A stretch of DNA of 64,000 bases from contig NZ_LAPV01000238.1 of NCBI RefSeq assembly GCF_000971275.1, positions 1 through 64,000 of the forward strand, in the 5' to 3' direction. Made by a program: the position numbers and the translations under genes. The notes below the pieces were generated by a model. That model was not told the DNA's origin, did no database searches, and saw nothing but the letters and a program-made list of their open reading frames with translations. The DNA is from Devosia psychrophila (GTDB lineage Bacteria; Pseudomonadota; Alphaproteobacteria; Rhizobiales; Devosiaceae). Positions 16,969-26,373 of the stretch are shown here, piece by piece (within the stretch, counting starts at the first letter, position 1; every line of letters starts with the position of its first letter).

Positions 16969-17564
16969 GCGGTTTCCTCCAGCGCGGCGACGATTTCGCG
17001 CATGGCGGCGGCAGGCGATGCGGCCGACCAGATGCTGGTCGAGAGAGCGAGAAATTCGGAACCCCTGGCATCGCTGCGGGGGGCGGCATCAGGCAGGCTC
17101 AACACGCCGGGGACTTCAAAGGTCTCCGACCACCACTGGGCGAGATCGGTCGCCTGGGTGTCATCGGAGCCGTCAAGGGGACCGAAAAACACATAGTCGA
17201 CATCCATTTCGCCCGCCGTCATAGCGTCGTGCCGGGAAGCGATATTGCCAGCACCAACGATCATCGAGGGCTTAAGCGCTGCAACGGCGTCGGCGAGGTC
17301 TTCGGGTCCCGTGGTGATATGGACGCCATCTGCGCCGATCTTCTTGACCAGGGCCACATCGTCTTCGAGCAACACGGCGCAGCCGGCGCCCTGGCCGATA
17401 TTGACGATCTTGGTTGCCAGCTCGGCATAGGTTGCGGCATCCATCGAGCCACGGCTGACCAGCAGGGCCGAAAACTCGGCCTCGCTCAGCACGGACATCA
17501 AGGTGTCGGGAAAGCCCTCCGGGTCGGCAGTGGCGGGAGTGATCAAATAAAGCTGGGGGGCCAT
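16965..17564 (-). CDS. Thiamine phosphate synthase-like (ThiE fold) protein
   Basis: A 199-aa TIM-barrel protein starting MAPQLYLITPATADPEG. The strand motifs match ThiE: LYLIT at the start, KKIGADGVHI in the middle and VDYVFFGPLDG near the end. However, the pyrophosphate and phosphate-binding residues expected of thiamine phosphate synthase are changed: LLVSRGSMD stands where LREK is usual, and the GPxFxTxTK loop is missing. It may be a divergent paralogue with another role. The gene follows fba after a terminator and overlaps the Sel1-repeat gene. thiE should not be assigned without checking for another copy elsewhere in the genome. Confidence 0.7.
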   Translation of the reverse strand: MAPQLYLITPATADPEGFPDTLMSVLSEAEFSALLVSRGSMDAATYAELATKIVNIGQGAGCAVLLEDDVALVKKIGADGVHITTGPEDLADAVAALKPSMIVGAGNIASRHDAMTAGEMDVDYVFFGPLDGSDDTQATDLAQWWSETFEVPGVLSLPDAAPRSDARGSEFLALSTSIWSAASPAAAMREIVAALEETA

Positions 17565-17660
17565 GGCGTCCGGGTACTCAAAGCAACATGCCCCTTCTGT
17601 CTGCGCATTTTGGCGACAAAGAGGTGGCCTTTTCCAATAAGCGATGGGTGGGACCGGCGC

Positions 17661-17697
17661 AAAGAAAATGCGCACCCTCGCGAGGAGGATGCGCATC
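17661..17697 (-). terminator. Intrinsic terminator of fba
   Basis: Minus-strand hairpin with arms ATGCGCA / TGCGCAT (17668-17674 and 17690-17696) and an inner CCTC/GAGG pairing. It is followed on the minus strand by TTTTCTTT. It separates fba from the ThiE-like gene. Confidence 0.85.
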
Positions 17698-17721
17698 GGA
17701 AGAACGTTCGGCGTCGGCAGA

Positions 17722-18750
17722 TCAGGCGGCGCGATCGACTTCGCCGGTCCAGGTGCCAAGAGCGGCCAGCGAGTTCATGTGGGCACGATGGCTGAAGGCG
17801 GCCTGCGCCTGCGGGAAGTTCTCGCGTCGGCCAGCCCAGGTGCGCAGGGCAACGTTCTGCAAGGCGCGGCCATAGGAGAAGGTCATCGGCCAGGGCTTGC
17901 CGCCAATCAGGTTCATGGCCGAGAGGTGCGCGGTAGCTTCCTCGTCGGTCTGCCCACCGGACAGGAAGGCAATGCCGGGTACGGCGGCCGGAACATGCTC
18001 GCGCAATACGGCAACGGTGCGCTTGGCAACCTCCTCGAAGGTGGGGCGGTCGCGCGAATTGATGCCGGGCATGATCATGTTTGGTTTCAGCAGCATGCCT
18101 GCCAGATCGACACCGGCAAGGCGCAATTCCTTGAAGGTGTTTTCCAGCACGTCGCCGGTGACCTGCGCGCAACGCTCCATCGAGTGATTGCCCGGATCGC
18201 CGTCGCCGACGACTTCGGGCTCGACCACGGGGACGATGCCGGCTTCCTGGCAGAGAATGGCATAGCGAGCCAGAGCATGGGCATTGGCGCGGATATTGTT
18301 ACGGGTGGGCGCCACGTCATTGATGGTGATGACGGCGCGCCACTTGGCGAAACCGGCGCCAAGTGCCGCATAGCGCTCTAGCCGCTGGCGCAGGCCATCG
18401 AGACCCTCGGTGATTTTTTCGCCATTGTCGCCCGGCATGGGGAACGCGCCGCGGTCAACCTTGATGCCGGGGATGACATCGGCGTCAGCCAGGATCGAGC
18501 GGAAAGCGGTTCCGTCTGCCGCAGACTGTTCCAGCGTCTCTTCGGTAAGGATGACGCCCGAGATACAGTTGATCATCGCATCGGTCGAACGGAACAGCAT
18601 CTCGCGATAGTCGCGACGCAGGTCGAGCGAATTGGGCAGGTTGATCTTGGCAAAGCGCTTGGCGATGGTGCCTTCGGACTCGTCGGCGGCCAGAATGCCC
18701 TTGCCGGGCTCCATCAGTTTCTGGGCAACAGCATTCAGCGACTTCGTCAT
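17722..18750 (-). CDS. fbaB: Class I fructose-bisphosphate aldolase
   Basis: A 342-aa aldolase that splits fructose-1,6-bisphosphate into dihydroxyacetone phosphate and glyceraldehyde-3-phosphate. The sequence follows the eukaryote-like class I family: MEPGKGILAADESEGTIAKRF near the N-terminus, KWRAVITIND with the conserved lysine, VEPEVVGDGDP, and LKPNMIMPG, where the lysine is the Schiff-base residue. No metal-site histidine motif of class II enzymes is seen. The ATG at 18750 has GAGG eight bases upstream, whereas an in-frame codon at 18765 has none. It belongs to the minus-strand tkt-gap-pgk-fba block. The symbol follows common usage for class I bacterial aldolases. Confidence 0.93.
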   Translation of the reverse strand: MTKSLNAVAQKLMEPGKGILAADESEGTIAKRFAKINLPNSLDLRRDYREMLFRSTDAMINCISGVILTEETLEQSAADGTAFRSILADADVIPGIKVDRGAFPMPGDNGEKITEGLDGLRQRLERYAALGAGFAKWRAVITINDVAPTRNNIRANAHALARYAILCQEAGIVPVVEPEVVGDGDPGNHSMERCAQVTGDVLENTFKELRLAGVDLAGMLLKPNMIMPGINSRDRPTFEEVAKRTVAVLREHVPAAVPGIAFLSGGQTDEEATAHLSAMNLIGGKPWPMTFSYGRALQNVALRTWAGRRENFPQAQAAFSHRAHMNSLAALGTWTGEVDRAA

Positions 18751-18843
18751 CGGCCAACCTCGCAATGGAATTCGCGCGAGATTAGACTTTCGTTTTTTCC
18801 ACCGCGATTAGACCTGTGGTTATACGACGAAAGACTGAAGGAA

Positions 18844-20418
18844 CTAGTCCCTCCGTGGCACGAGCGTGTGGCAGGTCCCGGTCGGTGGCGGCAGTTCGCT
18901 AGCCGGCTCATAGATGGCGAATGGCCCCAATTGTTCGATCAATTCATACGACTCCATCAGGGCTGCGAATTGCGGTTCTTTTTCAAAGAAGCCAAGGATG
19001 TCGAACCGGGCCTGGTCAAAGCCGACGGTTGGCTCGATGCCCTCGTAGTCGATGATCAGCGTGTCGGGCGGGTTGCATTTGAAGTCTTGGACCGTTTCGA
19101 GACGCACAGTGGATAGATAGGCTTCGAATTCGGAATCGATTGGAATGCCGGCTGCTTCGAGATTAGCGACGCTGGGCAGCATCCAGTATTGGAAGTAGCG
19201 AAGGGACCAGTTCAGCCGTTTGTCTTCCACAGCCGGCCAAGGGCGAACGGCTCTTGTGGTTAGCATCGCGAAGTTTTGACCGGGTTGCGTTCGCTGCAAC
19301 AGCCTTTCGGCAGCGGCAGTGAAGTCGTTGCGGTATGGACCTCCCAACACCTGGGGCAGGGTGGCCAAGACGATCATCAAGGTCGCAAACAGATACTCCG
19401 ACCAGCGCAGACGCGGAATTGCGGGGCGAAATGCGAGGTGCATGAGAATAGCCAGCAACAGGCAGGCGACGACGGGGCTGGCGTGATAGCCCCAGCCTCG
19501 GAACTGCATGTAGTATGACAGCGCAAAGGCCGATGCGAGCAGCAGCATGGCCTTGGCCTGCGGCCTCAGTTCACGGCGGAAATGCCAGAAATAGAAAGCG
19601 CTGGTGATCAACATCAGGTTCATCTGGTTGATCAGGATTGCCCGGAGCGGCGCACGCAGGCCGCCAAAAGCGATCGACAGCGCTGGCACCATTCTGGTCA
19701 GGTAGTGCGGGGTAAATACCAGTATTGCCAAAGCGTAGCCGAGGGCACCGGCGATCAGGACGACGGTCTCGATCCGCAGCGGCCGCCACTTGCGCCGCCG
19801 CTCCCAGATCAACCAGGCTTCGAGCAGGATGGGGATCAGCACGAAGTAGTGCTTGAGGGCCAGCAAGGGCGTTGCCAGCAAGGCGATAGCCAGCGTCAGC
19901 GGCCACGGTGTTACCTCGCCTTCCACACGGCGGGCGATAATCAGGGCATAGGGAATTGTGCCAATCAGAACCAGCGGTTCGCGTTGGGCGAAGTCGCCGA
20001 TGCAGATGAGGATGGTCGCAACCAGGATGCCGGCATAGGTGAGGGCGCGTTCCCGTTGGCTCCAGCGCGAGGCCAGTGCTGCCGATAGTGCCAGACTTAT
20101 CCCGATCAGCAGGAAAATGGCCGATACCAGAACCTGTTCCGGCTGCAACCCAGTGGCCGCCGACAGCAGATCCAACGGTTGCGCCATCCAGAACCAGAGC
20201 GGCGGATTGGTCTCCATGATGTAGTCGTAGAGCGGCACACCGGCGTTGAGATGCCGCGCAACCCAGAGTTGCCAGGTTACGTCGTGCCAGACCGGCATGC
20301 CGTTCAGCAGGGCAAAGGCGACGAGCCAGACCAGAGCGGCGACCAGCTCGGGCCAGTATTGCCGCCAGGAACTGAGGGAGGCCCCCTGCGCATCTTGGGT
20401 CTGGGCAACAGTGTCCAT
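18844..20418 (-). CDS. Multi-pass membrane protein, possible glycosyltransferase (GT-C type)
   Basis: A 524-aa inner-membrane protein with about ten hydrophobic segments between residues 20 and 400, then a periplasmic C-terminal domain of about 150 residues. The first loop holds NGMPVWHDVTWQLWVARHLNAG and then DYIMETNPPLWFWMAQP. The HDxxW...NPPLWFW pattern resembles the first periplasmic loop of lipid-linked-sugar glycosyltransferases of the GT39/PMT or ArnT type. The catalytic D/E assignment is uncertain, so only a probable envelope glycosyltransferase is called. The start at 20418 has GAGG six bases upstream. It lies between pgk and fba on the same strand, with no clear functional link to either. 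Confidence 0.6.
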   Translation of the reverse strand: MDTVAQTQDAQGASLSSWRQYWPELVAALVWLVAFALLNGMPVWHDVTWQLWVARHLNAGVPLYDYIMETNPPLWFWMAQPLDLLSAATGLQPEQVLVSAIFLLIGISLALSAALASRWSQRERALTYAGILVATILICIGDFAQREPLVLIGTIPYALIIARRVEGEVTPWPLTLAIALLATPLLALKHYFVLIPILLEAWLIWERRRKWRPLRIETVVLIAGALGYALAILVFTPHYLTRMVPALSIAFGGLRAPLRAILINQMNLMLITSAFYFWHFRRELRPQAKAMLLLASAFALSYYMQFRGWGYHASPVVACLLLAILMHLAFRPAIPRLRWSEYLFATLMIVLATLPQVLGGPYRNDFTAAAERLLQRTQPGQNFAMLTTRAVRPWPAVEDKRLNWSLRYFQYWMLPSVANLEAAGIPIDSEFEAYLSTVRLETVQDFKCNPPDTLIIDYEGIEPTVGFDQARFDILGFFEKEPQFAALMESYELIEQLGPFAIYEPASELPPPTGTCHTLVPRRD

Positions 20419-20493
20419 TGGCAACCTCGAACTGCGATGCGTGTGCGGCAATTCTAGCAAAGCAATGTTACTGCAGCCTGAACCGCGCTGCGG

Positions 20494-21696
20494 CTACTTC
20501 TTCAGTGCCTCGACGCCGGGCAGGGGCTTGCCTTCCATCCATTCGAGGAAGGCGCCGCCGGCGGTGGAGACGTAGGTGAAAGCGTCTTTGACGCCGGCAT
20601 GGGCGAGAGCTGCGACGGTGTCGCCGCCGCCGGCTACCGAGACAAGCTTGCCGTCGTGGGTGCGCTTGGCGACATGCTTGGCGATCGCTACCGTTGCGGC
20701 GTCAAAGGGGTTCATCTCGAAGGCGCCCATCGGGCCGTTCCAGACCACGGTGTGGGCGTCGTCGATGGCGCCCAGGATACGCTCGATCGAGGAGGGGCCA
20801 ATATCGAGGATCATGCCGTCGTTGTCGATGGCATCGACGCCATAGAGGCGGGTGGGGGTATTAGCCTTGAAGTGCCATGCGACGACTGCGTCGATCGGCA
20901 GGATGATGGCGCAGCCGGATTTGTCGGCCTTGTCCATGATGCGCAGCGCGGTTTCGGCCAGGTCCTTTTCGCAGAGCGACTTACCAACGGCATAACCTTG
21001 GGCGTGGAGGAAAGTATTGGCCATGCCGCCACCGATGACCAGCCCATCGACCTTGGCCACAAGGTTTTCCAGCAGGTCGATCTTGGAGGAAACCTTAGCG
21101 CCGCCGACGATGGCGACGACCGGCTTCTTGGGTTTGCCGAGGCCGGCTTCGAGCGCTTCGAGTTCAGCCTGCATGGCAAGGCCGGCAGCCGCCGGCAATA
21201 GTCGCGCCAGGGCGTCTGTCGAGGCATGGGCGCGATGGGCGGCCGAGAAAGCGTCGTTGACATAAACGTCGCCAAGGCTGGCCATGCGCTTGGCCAGATC
21301 GATATCGTTGGCCTCTTCGCCGGGATGGAAGCGGGTATTTTCGAGGATCAGCACCGAGCCGGCGGGCGCCGAGTCGATGGCCTTCTGGGCGTCGGAAACG
21401 TCGTTCCAGTCGGTGAAGACGAAGCCGACCGGGTGACCGGTTTCATTGGCGACAGCTTCGCAGACCTGTTCGAGCGAAAACTCGGGATCGACCTTGCCCT
21501 TGGGACGGCCGAAATGGCTGAGCAGGATGGCCTTGCCGTCGTGCTTGACGATCTCGCGGATGGTCGGGACCAGCCGCTCGATGCGGGTGGCGTCACTGAC
21601 CTTGCCATCGGCGACCGGTACGTTGAGATCGGCCCGCAGCAGCACGCGCTTGTTGTTGAGGTCGAGCTCGTCGAGGGTCTTGAAGGTTGCGGACAT
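20494..21696 (-). CDS. pgk: Phosphoglycerate kinase
   Basis: A 400-aa glycolytic kinase interconverting 1,3-bisphosphoglycerate and 3-phosphoglycerate with ADP/ATP. The N-terminal RVLLRADLNVPVADGKV is the diagnostic substrate loop. KAILLSHFGRPKGK, VGGAKVSSKIDLLENL and the C-terminal nucleotide loop SVAGGGDTVAAL are intact. The frame stays open further upstream, but the ATG at 21696 gives the normal length and has GGGAG upstream. It is part of the minus-strand block with gap and tkt upstream and fba downstream. Confidence 0.97.
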   Translation of the reverse strand: MSATFKTLDELDLNNKRVLLRADLNVPVADGKVSDATRIERLVPTIREIVKHDGKAILLSHFGRPKGKVDPEFSLEQVCEAVANETGHPVGFVFTDWNDVSDAQKAIDSAPAGSVLILENTRFHPGEEANDIDLAKRMASLGDVYVNDAFSAAHRAHASTDALARLLPAAAGLAMQAELEALEAGLGKPKKPVVAIVGGAKVSSKIDLLENLVAKVDGLVIGGGMANTFLHAQGYAVGKSLCEKDLAETALRIMDKADKSGCAIILPIDAVVAWHFKANTPTRLYGVDAIDNDGMILDIGPSSIERILGAIDDAHTVVWNGPMGAFEMNPFDAATVAIAKHVAKRTHDGKLVSVAGGGDTVAALAHAGVKDAFTYVSTAGGAFLEWMEGKPLPGVEALKK

Positions 21697-21776
21697 GGCG
21701 GGGCTCCCAAGGCAAAAATCTTGGCCCGTGGCGTAGCAGAGCCACGCAGAGGGGGGAAGCGACAAAAGCTGGTGGG

Positions 21777-22067
21777 CTAGGCTGCGGGCAGCAAGGCACG
21801 CAGGGCATAGCCGGCAAAGAACAGCGGCAGGCCGAGCATGGTGAGACACAGCAGCCGCGCCATGTCGTCAACGAGGACGTGGCATGCGAAGCCATCGCTG
21901 GGCCAGGCCGCGAGGCCGACCCGGCGGCGTATTACCCGGTCGCGCAGCAGGACGTAGGCGGCGGTAAGTGCGGGCGGAATGACCAGCACTGCGGGTTGAC
22001 CGGCAAAGCCGATCAGGACGGACGCCACTGGCAGTCCCGCGAAGATACGGCGCATGATGTGGAACAT
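21777..22067 (-). CDS. Small hypothetical membrane protein
   Basis: 96 aa with two hydrophobic helices, about residues 8-38 and 68-92, joined by a basic and tryptophan-containing loop (RDRVIRRRVGLAAWPSDGF). It probably sits in the inner membrane with both ends on the same side. No family was recognised. It is on the same strand as pgk, 80 bases upstream of its start, so may be co-transcribed. An alternative ATG at 22055 would remove four residues. Confidence 0.5.
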   Translation of the reverse strand: MFHIMRRIFAGLPVASVLIGFAGQPAVLVIPPALTAAYVLLRDRVIRRRVGLAAWPSDGFACHVLVDDMARLLCLTMLGLPLFFAGYALRALLPAA

Positions 22068-22132
22068 GATTGGTTTCCGACGGCATGAACACGTCTGAAG
22101 CTAGACTGATTTGGTGACTCACAGGTGACAGC

Positions 22133-22663
22133 TCAGCTGCGCTCGAACAAACCTGGGTAGCTTACCACCAGATTGTCGCCATCGACCTCCAGCACGCGTT
22201 CGAAATCGGCGGACTGGAAGCGGAAATGGATGGCGTCGAGCTTGGTATAGAGCTGTTCGCTGCGCTTGACGGTCATTTTGTCGGCGTCGATCCAGGCCAC
22301 CGCAAAACGCTGCGGCTCACCGATAGCCCACTGGCAGCGCCAGAGCGGCAGGGAATTGGTCAGCGGGGTGGGCCAGATGTCGATGTCCATGCAGCCCTCG
22401 AGCGCGGAAAGAGGGTCTGCCCGGTCGTCCGACCAATTGCCCGCACCATCGCAAAACAGCTCAAGCACCATGCCATCGGTGCGTTCGAGCTTTACCGTGC
22501 GGACGCGCTCGGTGTCGTCCAGCTTGATGCGGTAGAACAGGCCGTAATCGGGGGTGATTATGGTGCCGCGGATGCGGGTGTCGCGGTCGGTCGATACGAC
22601 GTGGCAATGTTCGAGGGTGATGGGGTCGAGGCCACGCCAGCAGATTGATTTGTTCAATGACAT
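22133..22663 (-). CDS. Putative glycolipid-binding (DUF1089) family protein
   Basis: 176 aa starting MSLNKSICWRGLDPITLEHC. The opening WRGLDPITLEHCHV, the block GTIITPDYGLFYRIKLDD, and DIDIWPTPLTNSLPLWR in the middle are hallmarks of the Glycolipid_bind/DUF1089 family, a cytosolic beta-rich fold of uncertain function. The protein looks complete. It lies between the small membrane protein and an intergenic repeat that separates it from gap. Confidence 0.8.
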   Translation of the reverse strand: MSLNKSICWRGLDPITLEHCHVVSTDRDTRIRGTIITPDYGLFYRIKLDDTERVRTVKLERTDGMVLELFCDGAGNWSDDRADPLSALEGCMDIDIWPTPLTNSLPLWRCQWAIGEPQRFAVAWIDADKMTVKRSEQLYTKLDAIHFRFQSADFERVLEVDGDNLVVSYPGLFERS

Positions 22664-22670
22664 GCCCACA

Positions 22671-22790
22671 TCCACCGGGTGGCACCTCCTCCTTTACGGG
22701 GGAGGCTAGGAGGGGGTGCGGTTGGCCCGGTATCCGGGCCAAACGTCCCCCTCCCTGACCCTCCACGCGAGTGGGAGGGTGTCGACTGCT
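22671..22790. repeat. Dispersed intergenic repeat (family A)
   Basis: A second full-length copy of the element at 2586-2790, with the same block order: CATCCACCGGG, a hairpin with GGGGGAGGCTAGGAGGGG, GGCCC...GGGCC dyad, GTCCCCCTCCCTGACCC, and the end block GGGAGGGTGTCGACTG. It lies just downstream of gap on the minus strand and may also serve as its terminator. Confidence 0.75.
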
Positions 22791-22817
22791 TATTCGGCAG
22801 TCTTCAAAGTCGGTGAA

Positions 22818-23825
22818 CTAGAGCGTCTTGCCCAGGGCGACGGCGGTGTCGGCCATGCGGTTGGAGAAGCCCCATTCGTTGTCGTACCAGGCCAGGACCG
22901 AGACGAAATTGCCGCCGAGTACCTTGGTCTGATCGAGAGCCATGGTGGAGGAGTGGGCGTCGTGGTTGAAGTCGATCGAGACGTTTGGCTGGGTGGTGTA
23001 GCCCAGGATGCCCTTGAGTTCTCCATCGGCGTATTTGCGGACGGCCAGGTTGATCTCGTCGGCGGTTACGTCGCGCTTGGCGATGAACTTGAAATCGACG
23101 CAGGAAACGTTGGGGGTCGGGACGCGGATCGAGATGCCGTCCAGCTTGCCCTTGAGCTCGGGCAGCACGAGGCCAATGGCCTTGGCAGCGCCGGTCGAGG
23201 TCGGGATCTGGCTCAGGGCTGCAGCGCGGCCGCGATAGAGATCCTTGTGCATAGTGTCGAGCGTCGGCTGGTCACCGGTGTAGGAATGGATGGTGGTCAT
23301 CATTCCTTTCTCGATGCCGAATTCCTTGTGCAGCACATAGGCCAGCGGGGCCAGGCAGTTGGTGGTGCACGAGGCGTTGGAGACCACGACGTGGTCCTTG
23401 TTCAGCAGGGCATGGTTGATGCCATAGACGACCGTCAGGTCGGCGCCATCGCCGGGAGCCGAGATCAGCACCTTCTTGGCACCAGCCTTGAGATGGGCCG
23501 AGGCCTTTTCCTTGCTGGTGAAAATGCCGGTGCATTCGAGCGCGATGTCGATGTTCATGGCGGCATGCGGCAGCTCGGCCGGATCGCGTACGGCGGTCAC
23601 CTTGATCGGGCCGCGGCCCACATCGATGGTGTCGCCATCGACAGTCACGGTGCCGGCGAAGCGGCCGTGCACGCTGTCGAAGCGGAACAGGTGGGCATTG
23701 GTCTCGACCGGGCCGAGATCGTTGATAGCCACGACTTCGATATCGGTGCGACCGGATTCGATGATGGCGCGCAGGACGTTGCGGCCGATGCGGCCAAAGC
23801 CGTTGATGGCGACGCGGATTGCCAT
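22818..23825 (-). CDS. gap: Glyceraldehyde-3-phosphate dehydrogenase, type I
   Basis: A 335-aa tetrameric enzyme that oxidises glyceraldehyde-3-phosphate to 1,3-bisphosphoglycerate with NAD. The Rossmann motif is [14 protein letters not shown] (3-16), the active-site cysteine is C153 in [14 protein letters not shown], and the C-terminal [12 protein letters not shown] is intact. An AGGAG lies eight bases before the ATG. It is 52 bases downstream of tkt with a short GC hairpin in the gap, and upstream of pgk, so the enzymes follow the pathway order common in Alphaproteobacteria. Confidence 0.97.
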   Translation of the reverse strand: MAIRVAINGFGRIGRNVLRAIIESGRTDIEVVAINDLGPVETNAHLFRFDSVHGRFAGTVTVDGDTIDVGRGPIKVTAVRDPAELPHAAMNIDIALECTGIFTSKEKASAHLKAGAKKVLISAPGDGADLTVVYGINHALLNKDHVVVSNASCTTNCLAPLAYVLHKEFGIEKGMMTTIHSYTGDQPTLDTMHKDLYRGRAAALSQIPTSTGAAKAIGLVLPELKGKLDGISIRVPTPNVSCVDFKFIAKRDVTADEINLAVRKYADGELKGILGYTTQPNVSIDFNHDAHSSTMALDQTKVLGGNFVSVLAWYDNEWGFSNRMADTAVALGKTL

Positions 23826-23862
23826 AGTAGACGCTCCTAGGGAGGGAGGGAGTTAGGAAAGG

Positions 23863-23877
23863 GAGGGCAGCGCCCTC
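23863..23877 (-). terminator. Short GC hairpin between tkt and gap
   Basis: GAGGGC / GCCCTC around a three-base loop, just after the tkt stop. On the minus strand it is followed only by CCTTTCC, so it is at best a weak attenuator that lowers read-through from tkt into gap. Confidence 0.35.
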
Positions 23878-25851
23878 TTACAGCTGTGCGGTGACGGCTT
23901 CAACAACGGCCTTGGCCGTAATACCAAAGTGTTCATAGAGCGCGTCGATCGGACCGGAGGCGCCAAACGAGTGCATGCCGACGAAACGGCCCTTGCGGCC
24001 CAAGATATGATCCCAGCTCATCTTGATGCCGGCTTCGATGGCGACACGGGCGTGGCCCTTGCCGATGATCTCGTCCTGATATTCCTGGCTCTGCTGGGCG
24101 AACAGTTCCATCGATGGCACTGACACCACACGCGACTTGATGTGCAATTCGTCCAGCATCGTCTGGGCTTCGAGCGCGATGGCGACTTCCGAGCCGGTGG
24201 CGAAGATCACGGCATCGGAGTCACGATCGCCGGACAGGATGTAGGCGCCCTTGGCCGACTTGTTCTCGGCGGTATATTCGGTGCGCACCGTCGGCAGGTT
24301 CTGGCGCGAGAGAGCCAGGATCGATGGTGCCGACGTCGATTCAAGCGCCAGTTGCCAGCATTCGAGGGTTTCGACGGCATCGGCCGGGCGGAACACCAGA
24401 AGGTTTGGAATGGCGCGCAGGGCAGTCAGGTGTTCCACGGGCTGGTGGGTCGGGCCGTCTTCGCCGAGGCCGATCGAGTCATGGGTCATGACGTAGATCG
24501 AGCGCAGCTCCATCAAGGCAGCGAGGCGGATGGCTGGGCGGGCATAGTCGGTGAAAACCATGAAGGTGCCGCTATAAGGGATCAGGCCGCCGTGCAGCGC
24601 GATGCCGTTCATGGCCGAAGCCATTTCGTGCTCGCGGATGCCGTACATCATGTAGCGGCCAGCATGATTATCGGCCTGGAACGGTATCATTTCCTTGGTG
24701 TTGGTCAGGTTCGAATGCGTCAGGTCGGCCGAGCCGCCCTGAGTTTCGGGCAAAACCGCATTGATGATGTCCAATGCCATCTGGCTGGACTTGCGGGTCG
24801 CGACCTTGGGCTTGTCCTCGATCAGCTTCTTTTTGAAGGCGTCCATGGCGGGCGCAAAAGCGGCAGGAAGGTCGCCCTTCATGCGGCGCTCGAACTCGGC
24901 CTTGTCGGCATGAGCGGCCAGACGCGACTGCCATTCGCCACGAATGTTCTGGCTGCGGGTGCCGGCGGCACGCCAGGTGGCGAGGATTTCCGAGGGGATT
25001 TCAAAGGCGGGATAGGTGATGCCGAGTGCTGCCTTGGCGCCGGCCAGTTCTTCGGCGCCGAGCGGGGCGCCGTGCACCTTCTCGGTACCGGCCTTCTTGG
25101 GAGCGCCGAAACCGATGGTGGTCTTGGCAGCGATGAGCGTCGGCTTGTCGGACTTCTTGGCGTCGAGCAGTGCCTTTTCGATGGCGTCCTGATCGTGGCC
25201 GTCGATCTCGATAGTGTTCCACTGCACCGCGTGGAAGCGGGCAATCTGGTCGGTCGAGTCCGAGTTGGACACGGCGCCGTCGATGGTGATCGAGTTATTG
25301 TCCCAGATCACAGTCAGCTTGTTGAGCTTGAGGTGGCCGGCCAGCGCAATGGCTTCCTGGGAGATGCCTTCCATCAGGCAGCCGTCACCGGCCAGCACCC
25401 AGGTGTGGTGATCGACGATGTCAGCGCCGAACTCGGCGGCGAGCTTGGCTTCAGCGACGGCAAAGCCGACCGAATTGCCAAGGCCCTGGCCGAGCGGGCC
25501 GGTGGTGGTCTCGATGCCCTGGGCGAAGTGATATTCGGGATGGCCGGCGGTCTTGGAGCCGAGCTGGCGGAAATTCTTGACCTGCTCGATGGTCATGTCC
25601 TCATAGCCCAGCAGATAAAGCGAGGAGTAAAGCAGCATCGAGCCATGGCCGGCCGACAGAATGAAACGGTCGCGGTCAGCCCATTTGCTGTCTGCGGGAT
25701 CGAACTTCATCACCTTGGTGAACAGCACCGTCGCAATATCGGCGCAGCCCATGGGCAGACCGGGATGACCGGAGTTGGCTTTTTCGACTGCGTCCATGGA
25801 GAGGGAGCGGATCGCATTGGCCAAATCGTTCTGCTGGGCGGTGTTCGTCAT
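23878..25851 (-). CDS. tkt: Transketolase
   Basis: A 657-aa thiamine-diphosphate enzyme of the pentose phosphate and Calvin-type pathways. The N-terminal domain has [16 protein letters not shown] and the cofactor motif [13 protein letters not shown] (the GDG...N site). The middle Pyr domain has [19 protein letters not shown], with the cofactor glutamate, and [20 protein letters not shown]. Length and order of domains are normal. The ATG at 25851 is chosen because the residues upstream do not match the family. It leads the tkt-gap-(DUF1089)-pgk-fba cluster. Confidence 0.96.
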   Translation of the reverse strand: MTNTAQQNDLANAIRSLSMDAVEKANSGHPGLPMGCADIATVLFTKVMKFDPADSKWADRDRFILSAGHGSMLLYSSLYLLGYEDMTIEQVKNFRQLGSKTAGHPEYHFAQGIETTTGPLGQGLGNSVGFAVAEAKLAAEFGADIVDHHTWVLAGDGCLMEGISQEAIALAGHLKLNKLTVIWDNNSITIDGAVSNSDSTDQIARFHAVQWNTIEIDGHDQDAIEKALLDAKKSDKPTLIAAKTTIGFGAPKKAGTEKVHGAPLGAEELAGAKAALGITYPAFEIPSEILATWRAAGTRSQNIRGEWQSRLAAHADKAEFERRMKGDLPAAFAPAMDAFKKKLIEDKPKVATRKSSQMALDIINAVLPETQGGSADLTHSNLTNTKEMIPFQADNHAGRYMMYGIREHEMASAMNGIALHGGLIPYSGTFMVFTDYARPAIRLAALMELRSIYVMTHDSIGLGEDGPTHQPVEHLTALRAIPNLLVFRPADAVETLECWQLALESTSAPSILALSRQNLPTVRTEYTAENKSAKGAYILSGDRDSDAVIFATGSEVAIALEAQTMLDELHIKSRVVSVPSMELFAQQSQEYQDEIIGKGHARVAIEAGIKMSWDHILGRKGRFVGMHSFGASGPIDALYEHFGITAKAVVEAVTAQL

Positions 25852-26081
25852 TGGTTTCGCGCTTTCATCAGGGCTGAAATCTGGGGAGAAGAGGCGCCAC
25901 AAGCCTCCTCCCAAAGGCGGGTTCGAGGCATAACAGGTTCGCCTAACGTGTCAATGACGGTGCCCCCGCTTCGCGGCCGGACAGTGGCCCGGTTGGCGGT
26001 TGGACGGCCGGTTGCAAACTGCGTGGCTGTGGGGCACCCTGAGAAAGGCGGAATCGCCGCAGATTGAGGACCGTAGTAGCT

Positions 26082-26369
26082 ATGAGTGAGACGGAACTTC
26101 AGGACGGACTGGGCGCGGCCAACGCGCGATTTGATCGTGCCCTGCTGCGGCTTGACCAGAGCGCGAAGAATTTGGGCACGCGCCTGCGCCAGCACAATCG
26201 CATCGAGGTCGACACCCAGCGGCTGGTGCATGAGCGCTCGCGGCTGGCAACCGAGCTGGACAAGACCGCGGCGCGCGCCAAGCGGCTCGACGACAGCGCG
26301 CATGACGTATCGCGCCGGCTTGTCGAGGCGATGGAAACCGTCCGTTCCGTCCTGGCCAAGGCGGAGTAG
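26082..26369 (+). CDS. DUF4164 family coiled-coil protein
   Basis: 95 aa starting MSETELQDGLGAANARFDRAL, with a continuous amphipathic helix (LDQSAKNLGTRLRQHNRIE and onward) and ending VETVRSVLAKAE-like. DUF4164 genes lie immediately upstream of zapA across Rhizobiales, as here with a four-base gap. The shared operon suggests a link to division, but the role is unknown. It is divergent from tkt, separated by 230 bp that should hold both promoters. Confidence 0.82.
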   Translation: MSETELQDGLGAANARFDRALLRLDQSAKNLGTRLRQHNRIEVDTQRLVHERSRLATELDKTAARAKRLDDSAHDVSRRLVEAMETVRSVLAKAE

Positions 26370-26373
26370 CGCA

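Noticed and set aside
22716..23840. 374-codon plus-strand open frame antisense to gap
   Set aside because: Shadow of GAPDH; all gap motifs are intact on the other strand.
24142..26067. 641-codon plus-strand open frame antisense to tkt
   Set aside because: It is a shadow of transketolase on a high-GC strand; its translation shows no domain, and the opposite strand is a full, conserved enzyme.
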